Origin: Planctomycetota bacterium | GTDB taxonomy: Bacteria; Planctomycetota; Phycisphaerae; Phycisphaerales; Phycisphaeraceae | Direction: 5' to 3' | NCBI GenBank assembly: GCA_029267795.1 | Contig: JAJUHR010000106.1 | Span: forward strand, 1-6,559 | Length of the DNA: 6,559 nucleotides | In this document: positions 1-5,265 of the stretch, piece by piece | How the letters are laid out: each line of letters starts with the position of its first letter | How positions within the stretch are numbered: position 1 is the first letter of the stretch | The notes under the pieces: generated by a model | Told to the model about the DNA's origin: nothing | What the model saw: the letters and a program-made list of their open reading frames with translations, nothing else | The model's database searches: none | Position numbers and translations under genes: made by a program

Positions 1-1202
1 GGGGGGAGCTTGCCGCCGAAGTAACGCTGGATCATGTTCGTGACGCGTGAGAAGCAGTTGCCGATCGTGTTGGCCAGGTCGGAGTTGTACACCTCGATGA
101 ACTTGGCTTCGGAGAAGTCGCTGTCGGTGGTGCCCAGGGGCCCGTTGCTGGCCAGGAAGTAGCGGAAGGCGTCGAGCCCGAACGTGCCGACGTAGTGGTC
201 GATCTTTTCCAGGTCGATGAAGTTGCCCAGCGACTTGCTCATCTTCTGGCCTTCGCTGATCCAGAAGCTGTGGGCGTATACGGTGGCCGGCAGCTTCATC
301 CACTCGTTTCCGGGCCGCCCTCGCAGCGCCATCAGCAGCGCCGGCCAGATCACCGCGTGGAACCAGAGGATGTCCTTGGCGATCAGGTGAACGTCGGCGG
401 GCCAGTACCGACGCCGGTCGTCCGTATCAACGATCGATAGGTAGTTGAACAGCGCGTCGATCCACACGTAGATCGTGTGCTGTTCGTCGCCGGGAATCCT
501 GATCCCCCAGTCGCCGGCGCCGGTGCGGGAGATCGGCACATCGTTGAGGCCTTCCTGGATCCTGGCGATGACCTCGTTGCGGCGGGCCTCCGGCTCGACG
601 AACCCCTGCGATGCTGCAAGAGACCCCGCGACGGCGTGGGTTGGCGGCGGACACGCGGAGTTGGCTCGCATCAATTGCAGCAAGCGGTCCTGGTACTGGC
701 TGAGCCGGAAGAAATAGTTTTTCTCCTTCTTGCGCACCAGGGGCTTGCCGTTGATCGGGCTCTTGTAGCCGTACTCCTTGGCCTTGGTTTCGGGCAGGTA
801 TTCCTCCTGGCCGGCGTCGTACCAGCCCTCGTACTCGCCCAGGTAGACGTCGCCGCTGTCCATCAGTTGCTGGACGTAGTGCACGACGCGCTGCTTGTGC
901 CGCTGCTGGCTGGTGCGGACGAAGTCATTGTTGGTGATGCCCAATCGGCGGAACGTGTCCTGGAACTGCCGGGCGTTGTGGTCGGCCCATTGCTGGGGGG
1001 CCAAGCCCCGCTCGGCGGCGGCTTCGACGACCTTCGCGGAGTGCTCGTCGGTGCCGGTGAGGAAGAACACGTCGTGGCCGCGCAGCCGGTGGTGCCGGGC
1101 CAGGGTGTCCGCGATCGTCGTGGTGTACGCGTGCCCGATGTGCGGGCGGTCGTTGACGTAGTAGATCGGCGTGGTGATGTAGAACTTCTGGCTCGGGGGC
1201 AT
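1..1202 (-). CDS. metG: Methionine--tRNA ligase (MetRS), N-terminal ~400 residues, cut by the window edge
   Basis: Cytoplasmic class I aminoacyl-tRNA synthetase that charges tRNA-Met and initiator tRNA with methionine using ATP. I read it by translating the reverse strand from the ATG at 1202-1200. The class I HIGH signature is residues 21-24, just after the FYITTPIYYVND start typical of MetRS, and KMSKS is residues 320-324. GTDEHSAK, a YVWIDAL segment and YFGGKLP near the edge are also family hallmarks. The connective-peptide region (starting YEGWY) has no zinc-binding cysteine pairs, so this is the zinc-less single-knuckle type known from Bacillus and Mycobacterium. Residues about 182-199 look like an insertion relative to that family. 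The C-terminal part of the anticodon-binding domain and any tRNA-binding tail lie beyond position 1. The ATG is chosen because homologues begin a few residues before FYITTP and because a TACAAT box lies 8 nt upstream; no Shine-Dalgarno is visible. The gene is divergent from waaA. Confidence 0.97.
   Translation of the reverse strand, partial: MPPSQKFYITTPIYYVNDRPHIGHAYTTTIADTLARHHRLRGHDVFFLTGTDEHSAKVVEAAAERGLAPQQWADHNARQFQDTFRRLGITNNDFVRTSQQRHKQRVVHYVQQLMDSGDVYLGEYEGWYDAGQEEYLPETKAKEYGYKSPINGKPLVRKKEKNYFFRLSQYQDRLLQLMRANSACPPPTHAVAGSLAASQGFVEPEARRNEVIARIQEGLNDVPISRTGAGDWGIRIPGDEQHTIYVWIDALFNYLSIVDTDDRRRYWPADVHLIAKDILWFHAVIWPALLMALRGRPGNEWMKLPATVYAHSFWISEGQKMSKSLGNFIDLEKIDHYVGTFGLDAFRYFLASNGPLGTTDSDFSEAKFIEVYNSDLANTIGNCFSRVTNMIQRYFGGKLP
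606..659 (-). other. Extra ~17-18 codons within metG relative to close MetRS types
   Basis: MetRS residues about 182-199 (SACPPPTHAVAGSLAASQ) sit between a conserved 'xAN' and 'GFVEPEARRNEVI'. From memory of Bacillus-type MetRS, these two blocks are normally joined by about one or two residues (ANPDFIQP...NE). The extra stretch is small-residue and proline rich, in frame, and contains a lone cysteine. The frame stays open on both sides, so the enzyme is presumably functional and the stretch is probably a surface loop. Part of the DNA (about 624-640) can fold into a short imperfect hairpin. The boundaries are approximate because they come from remembered homologues, not a computed alignment. 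Confidence 0.5.
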
Positions 1203-1210
1203 CGCGGCGG

Positions 1211-1216
1211 ATTGTA
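1211..1216 (-). promoter_or_regulatory. -10-like box TACAAT for metG, placed for a leaderless transcript
   Basis: The minus strand reads TACAAT (5 of 6 to TATAAT), then 8 nt (CCGCCGCG), then the metG ATG at 1202. Transcription normally starts about 6-8 nt after a -10 box, so the mRNA would begin at or next to the start codon and carry no Shine-Dalgarno. The best -35 candidate is CTGTCC (1235-1240, 18-bp spacer), only 3 of 6. The placement of the -10 box is what I see; leaderless expression is inferred. Confidence 0.5.
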
Positions 1217-1298
1217 CGGAACAAAGATGGGCGGGGACAGCGCGGGTCCGAGCGGTGAGCCGCCACGCCACGGATTTATCGATCCAGCTGGCTCGCCC

Positions 1299-1304
1299 TA
1301 CAAT
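1299..1304 (+). promoter_or_regulatory. -10-like box TACAAT for waaA, placed for a leaderless transcript
   Basis: TACAAT is followed by 7 nt (GCCCGCG) and then the waaA ATG at 1312. It mirrors the metG box on the other strand: same hexamer, nearly the same spacing and the same CCGCGATG junction. A short AT-rich patch at 1274-1279 provides weak -35 candidates (TTATCG, 17-bp spacer, or TTTATC, 18-bp spacer; each 3 of 6). No Shine-Dalgarno precedes the ATG. If the waaA start were instead the ATG at 1303, the box would overlap it, which favours 1312. Confidence 0.5.
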
Positions 1305-1311
1305 GCCCGCG

Positions 1312-2661
1312 ATGGGGTTGGGCTTCGACGCACTCTATGCAGCGGGAGGGATCGTCTCCGCGCCGGTCTGGGGCTACCGGATGCTGCGCACCGGCAAGTG
1401 GCGGACCGACTGGTCGGGTCGGTTCGCCCGCGGTGTCGGTATCGGGACGGTGGCTGCGGACTCGGGGGCCTGCGCCGGGAGCGGGGGCTTGCCTGCGCCT
1501 ACCGTGCTGATCCACGCGGTCAGCGTGGGGGAGGTGAACGCTGTGGCGGGGCTGGTGCGGGCTTTGTCCGACCGGTTGGGCGGGGGAGGTCGGTTGGTCG
1601 TCAGCGTCACGACCGACACGGGCCTCGCTCGAGCGAAGGAGTTGTTCGAACCGGCGCACCGGGTGGTCCGATACCCGTTGGATTTTTCGTGCTGTGTGCG
1701 GCGGTTCCTTGACGCGGTTGAGCCGAGCCTGGTAGCGCTGACGGAGCTTGAGGTTTGGCCGAATTTCGTCGATGAGTGCTACCGGCGCGGGATCCCCATG
1801 TGTGTGGTGAACGGCCGGCTGAGCGAGCGCAGCTTCAAACATTATCGGATCGTGCGTCCTTGGCTGCGCCGCACGTTCGCCCGGCTTGCGGCTGTGGGGG
1901 CCCAGACGTGCGAGTACGCCGATCGGTTCATCGCGATGGGCACCCCGGCGGAGCGGGTGGCGGTGCTCGACTCGATGAAGTGGGATTCGGTCGAGCTGTG
2001 CGACCCGGCGCAGGTGCGCGGCGCGGCGGAGCTGGCGGCGGCGATGGGGATCGACCGCGCCCGGCCGGTGGTCGTGGCGGGGTCCACCGGTCCGGGAGAG
2101 GAGAAGCTATTGATCGACACGTGCCCGGCTCACGCCCAGCTGGTGCTGGTGCCCCGCAAGCCCGAGCGGTTCGACGAGGTCGCGGCGCTGTGCCCCGGGA
2201 TGGTGCGCCGCAGCCGGCACCCCGACGGCAGCACGCCGCCACGCGCCCGCGGCCGGTTCTTCCTCGTCGACACGATGGGGGAGTTGCAAAAGGTGTATGC
2301 CTTGGCGGATGTCGCGATCGTGGGGCGCAGCTTTTTGGGGTTGCACGGCTCGAACCCGGTGGAGCCGGTGGCGCTGGGCAAGCCAACCCTGATCGGCCCG
2401 CACCACAGCGACTTCGCTGAGACGGTGCAGACGCTGTGTGCCGCGGGGGGGATTCAGGTGACCGACCGTCCGGGCGAGGCGGCTGCCGAACTGCTGGCGC
2501 ATCCCGATCGGGCTGCGGACATGGCCCGGCGGGGGCGCGAAACGATCGTGTCGCGGCGTGGGGCGACCCAGCGACACGTGGAGATGCTGCTGCGGCTGAT
2601 GCCCGCCGGCGCGGGGGCCGCCGGATTGAAAGGTCGTGGGGTTTCCGCGGCCGCGGTGTGA
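1312..2661 (+). CDS. waaA: 3-deoxy-D-manno-octulosonic acid (Kdo) transferase, GT-B fold
   Basis: Transfers Kdo from CMP-Kdo to lipid A precursor at the inner face of the cytoplasmic membrane, starting the lipopolysaccharide inner core. It has 449 residues from ATG 1312, compared with about 425 in E. coli WaaA (KdtA). The hydrophobic N-terminus (residues 5-22) fits the usual membrane anchor. HAVSVGE (68-74) carries the glutamate (E74) equivalent to the catalytic base of WaaA (E60 in E. coli, E31 in Aquifex). ELEVWPN is 145-151, AGSTGPGEE 256-264, VPRKPERF 280-287 and DTMGEL 320-325, all in family order. The usual VGGS...GGHN signature reads VGRSF...HGSN here (338-348), with Arg and Ser in place of Gly and His. 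The linker at about 42-63 is long and low in complexity. Frame-compatible starts at 1255 (GTG) and 1303 (ATG) exist; 1312 is chosen for fit to family length and the -10 box. The number of Kdo units added cannot be told from sequence. Confidence 0.94.
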   Translation: MGLGFDALYAAGGIVSAPVWGYRMLRTGKWRTDWSGRFARGVGIGTVAADSGACAGSGGLPAPTVLIHAVSVGEVNAVAGLVRALSDRLGGGGRLVVSVTTDTGLARAKELFEPAHRVVRYPLDFSCCVRRFLDAVEPSLVALTELEVWPNFVDECYRRGIPMCVVNGRLSERSFKHYRIVRPWLRRTFARLAAVGAQTCEYADRFIAMGTPAERVAVLDSMKWDSVELCDPAQVRGAAELAAAMGIDRARPVVVAGSTGPGEEKLLIDTCPAHAQLVLVPRKPERFDEVAALCPGMVRRSRHPDGSTPPRARGRFFLVDTMGELQKVYALADVAIVGRSFLGLHGSNPVEPVALGKPTLIGPHHSDFAETVQTLCAAGGIQVTDRPGEAAAELLAHPDRAADMARRGRETIVSRRGATQRHVEMLLRLMPAGAGAAGLKGRGVSAAAV

Positions 2662-2718
2662 TCGGTTGGCCTTGGGGGGGCCGGGATCGCTGCGGCCGTG
2701 TGGGGGTGTTGCGTATCG
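2662..2718 (+). other. waaA-proB intergenic spacer, G-run rich, no clear promoter or terminator
   Basis: This 57-bp gap contains a run of seven G (2674-2680), a GGG (2683-2685) and a run of five G (2702-2706), but no convincing -10/-35 pair and no hairpin followed by a T-run. The G5 block, 12 nt before the proB ATG, is a poor Shine-Dalgarno candidate. With the same orientation and no terminator, proB is likely read through from waaA, although a promoter inside waaA is not excluded. Confidence 0.4.
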
Positions 2719-3849
2719 ATGACTTCCGTTGAACTACGCCAAAGTCGCCTTGTGGCGGCGCGCCGGATCGTGGTGAAGATGGGCACCTCGGTGCTGACCA
2801 GCAGCGACCCGAAGGCCCCGGGGCTGGACCGCGAGTTTCTGCGCGACGTCGCCCGGCAGTTGCAGGAGCTGCGGCAGCGCGGGATCGAGGTGACGGTGGT
2901 CTCCAGCGGCGCCATCGGGGCCGGGCGGGCCGAACTGGGCATGGCCACGAAGCCGAAGGACGTCCCGACGCTGCAGGCGGTGGCGGCAGTCGGCCAGCGG
3001 CTGCTGATGACGTACATGCACGAGGCGTTCGCCCCGATGGGGGTGAAGGTGGCCCAGGTGTTGCTGACGCGGCGGGACTTCGACGTCCGCACGCGGTTCC
3101 TGAACATCCGCAACTGCCTGAGCCGGCTGCACGCGCTGGGGTGCGTGCCGATCCTCAACGAGAACGACACCGTCGCGGTGGACGAGCTGAAGTTCGGCGA
3201 CAACGACATGCTCGCGGCCCTGACGTGCAACGCCCTGCGGGCCGAGGCGCTGATCCTGCTGACGGTGGTGGACGGCCTGCTGGACCCGCAGGGGAGCCGG
3301 ATCGACCTGGTGGAGAACGTTGCGGCCGCGAGAGGCTTGGCCCGGAAGGATACGAGCAAGCTGGGCACCGGTGGGATGTTCTCGAAGCTGGAGGCGGCCC
3401 GCTTGGTGACCGAGGCCGGCGAGGTCGCGGTGATCGCCAACGGTCGCGAGCCGAACGTGCTGCCCCGGCTGTTCGACGCCGAGTTGTTGGGCACCGTGTT
3501 CGTGCCGCGGGGGCGCAAGCTCGACAGCCGGCGGCGGTGGATCGGCCTGACCAAGCGCCCGGCCGGGATCGTCACGGTGGACGCCGGGGCCGCCGAGGCC
3601 CTGATCAAGCAGGGCAAGAGTTTGCTGGCGATCGGGATTACCGCGTGCACGGGGCGGTTTGACCGCGGCCAGGTCGTCTCGGTGGCTGACCCCGAAGGGT
3701 GCGAGATCGCCCGCGGCCAAATCAATTACAGCGCGGACGAGCTGCACCTGATCATGGGCAAGAAATCCACGCAGCTGAAGAAGATCCTCGGTCGGCCCGC
3801 CTACGCGGAGGTGATCCACCGGGACAACCTCGTGTTGATTGGTCCGTGA
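2719..3849 (+). CDS. proB: Glutamate 5-kinase with C-terminal PUA domain
   Basis: Phosphorylates L-glutamate with ATP to give glutamyl 5-phosphate, the first committed step of proline synthesis in the cytoplasm. It has 376 residues from ATG 2719, close to the 367 of E. coli ProB. The amino-acid kinase domain shows VVKMGTSVL (K20 corresponds to the nucleotide-binding Lys10 of E. coli), SSGAIGAGR (62-70), LLTRRDF, NEND (147-150), GDND (160-163) and GTGGMFSK (216-223, K223 corresponds to E. coli Lys217). The Asp in LLTRRD aligns with E. coli Asp107, whose change to Asn relieves proline feedback, so normal feedback inhibition is plausible. A PUA domain occupies about 283-376. An in-frame GTG at 2698 would add 7 residues (MWGCCVS), but it has no better ribosome site and the ATG fits the family better. 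Its usual partner proA is not adjacent; waaA is 57 bp upstream and glcF converges 12 bp downstream. Confidence 0.96.
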   Translation: MTSVELRQSRLVAARRIVVKMGTSVLTSSDPKAPGLDREFLRDVARQLQELRQRGIEVTVVSSGAIGAGRAELGMATKPKDVPTLQAVAAVGQRLLMTYMHEAFAPMGVKVAQVLLTRRDFDVRTRFLNIRNCLSRLHALGCVPILNENDTVAVDELKFGDNDMLAALTCNALRAEALILLTVVDGLLDPQGSRIDLVENVAAARGLARKDTSKLGTGGMFSKLEAARLVTEAGEVAVIANGREPNVLPRLFDAELLGTVFVPRGRKLDSRRRWIGLTKRPAGIVTVDAGAAEALIKQGKSLLAIGITACTGRFDRGQVVSVADPEGCEIARGQINYSADELHLIMGKKSTQLKKILGRPAYAEVIHRDNLVLIGP

Positions 3850-3861
3850 GACGCCGCGACT

Positions 3862-5265
3862 TTACTGCGATGGGATCGGCGGACCGAAGTACGCCTCGTG
3901 CAGCAGCGTCACGGGGTGCACGACCCGCAGGTTGGACCCTTGCCGGTCCGCCTCGGCCTGGATCTGCATCGCGCAGCCGACGTTCCCGGTCACGCACGTG
4001 TCCGCGCCGCTGTCTAAGAGGTGCCGGAGTTTTCTTTGTGCCAGGGCGGCTGCCATGTGGGGCTGTTGGAGGCTGTACGTCCCCGCGGCCCCGCAACAGA
4101 CGGTGGATTCGACCAGCGGCACGACTCGCAGCCCCGGGATCCAGCTCAGCAGTTGCCGGGGGGCTTGGGTGACGCGCCGGGCGTGGGCGAGGTGGCACGC
4201 GTCGTGGTAAGCCACCGTGGTAGGGAGCGAGCGCTGCGGTGGCGGCGGGGTCAACTCGACGAGCAACTCGCTGATGTCGCGGACTTGTGCGGCGAATGCT
4301 TCGGCCCGCGCCGCGTAAGCCGGGTCGTCCCGCAGCAAGTGGGGGTATTCCTTGAGCATCGCCCCGCAGCCGGCGACGGTGCTCACGATGCGATCGCAGC
4401 GGTGAGGGCCGGCCCCGCGCTGAAAGGCGTCGATGTTGGCCCGGGCGAACCGGCGTGCGTGCTCGACCCGGCCGTTGTGGTGATGAATCGCCCCGCAGCA
4501 AGATGGCGGACGCGGCACCCACACGTGGCAACCTGTAAACTGCAGCAGCTGCACCGCCTGTCGGTTGGCGTCCCCGTCAAGCGCACTGCCGACGCAACCG
4601 GTGAAGAATCCGATCGTCATCGCGGCGTCCGATGCCGACGCCGGCTTGGCGGGGTGGTGGTGCTCGGCCAGGGCGGGTTCCCATAGCCGACCTCGCCGGG
4701 GAACCAGCCGCGGAAGGTGGCGCAGCCCCCGAGTCATTCTCATCGCCGCCAGGCCTCGAACCAGCGGCTCCCACATTTTTAGCCGCTGCAGCAAACGGAT
4801 AGGCAGCAGCGCCAACTTCAGGCGGACGGGGTATGGGAGCAGGTGGAAAATGACCGTTCGGGTCAGGGCGTCCATCGGTGGGGGCGAACCGGTTTCGGCC
4901 AATCTCGCCCGAGCCTCTTCGATCAGCTCGTGATAGACCACGTCGGAGGGGCAGGCGGTCTCGCACGCTCGGCAGTCCAGGCAAAGGTCCAGGTGCTGGA
5001 CCACAGCCGGGGTTGGGTCAATCCGGCCGTCGGCGAGCCCCTTGATCAGATGGATCCGTCCACGGGGTGAATCGGCTTCGGAACCTGTGAGCAGGTACGT
5101 CGGGCACGCGGTCAGACACAGCCCACAGTGCACGCAATCCTGGGCTCGGGCGTAGGTGCGCGGGTCCAGCTTCAGCACGGGTAGCGGGTGGCGTAAGTCG
5201 CGGTGCGAGGCGACCGCTGAGCCAAGCCCAGACACCACGCGGGGCGTTGTGAGCGGGCTCGTCAC
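3862..5265 (-). CDS. glcF: Glycolate oxidase iron-sulfur subunit (GlcF-like)
   Basis: Electron-transfer subunit of glycolate dehydrogenase/oxidase, which oxidises glycolate to glyoxylate and passes electrons from flavin to the membrane quinone pool. Two complete ferredoxin-type 4Fe-4S motifs are visible: C44-x2-C47-x2-C50-x3-C54-P and C95-x2-C98-x2-C101-x3-C105-P, the second in the HLDxCLxCRxCETxCPS context characteristic of GlcF. Two cysteine-rich CCG domains follow, with CCG motifs at C256-C257 and C390-C391, the latter in an SxVCCGAAGTYSL context very close to E. coli GlcF. The length is 467 residues against 407 in E. coli; most of the excess is about 20-25 residues at the N-terminus and loops after the second cluster. 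The start is a GTG (5265-5263) overlapping the glcE TGA as GTGA, with a GAGGAG Shine-Dalgarno 6 nt upstream that settles the choice. Related families (GlpC, LutA, lactate-oxidising FeS subunits) share the CCG domains, so the substrate is inferred from glcE pairing. Confidence 0.93.
   Translation of the reverse strand: MTSPLTTPRVVSGLGSAVASHRDLRHPLPVLKLDPRTYARAQDCVHCGLCLTACPTYLLTGSEADSPRGRIHLIKGLADGRIDPTPAVVQHLDLCLDCRACETACPSDVVYHELIEEARARLAETGSPPPMDALTRTVIFHLLPYPVRLKLALLPIRLLQRLKMWEPLVRGLAAMRMTRGLRHLPRLVPRRGRLWEPALAEHHHPAKPASASDAAMTIGFFTGCVGSALDGDANRQAVQLLQFTGCHVWVPRPPSCCGAIHHHNGRVEHARRFARANIDAFQRGAGPHRCDRIVSTVAGCGAMLKEYPHLLRDDPAYAARAEAFAAQVRDISELLVELTPPPPQRSLPTTVAYHDACHLAHARRVTQAPRQLLSWIPGLRVVPLVESTVCCGAAGTYSLQQPHMAAALAQRKLRHLLDSGADTCVTGNVGCAMQIQAEADRQGSNLRVVHPVTLLHEAYFGPPIPSQ

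Noticed and set aside
624..640. Small hairpin inside the metG insertion as a mobile element or attenuator
   Set aside because: It has only a six-pair stem with a bulge, lies within coding DNA, and has no target duplication or second copy in the window.
1255..1311. Upstream GTG (1255) as the waaA start
   Set aside because: It would add 19 residues not typical of WaaA and would read through the TACAAT box; there is no ribosome site for it.
477..1712. Long plus-strand open frame (411 codons) antisense to metG and overlapping waaA
   Set aside because: It lies across two genes recognised by strong motifs. Its product is Val/Gly/Arg-rich with no domain, as expected for an off-frame reading of GC-rich coding DNA.
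2667..2684. GGCC-TTGGGGGGG-CCGG as a terminator after waaA
   Set aside because: The stem is only about four base pairs and no T-run follows.
2698..2718. GTG at 2698 as the proB start, or a leaderless start for proB
   Set aside because: The extra residues MWGCCVS have no family support, and no TANNNT box lies 6-9 nt before either candidate start.
2454..3725. Long minus-strand open frame (423 codons) antisense to proB
   Set aside because: It is the complement of a fully motif-supported proB. Its Ser/Arg/Pro-rich translation has no recognisable features.
3752..4531. Minus-strand 259-codon frame overlapping glcF
   Set aside because: Same strand but a different frame from glcF, which carries all the FeS and CCG motifs; the product is Arg/Pro/Ala-rich noise.
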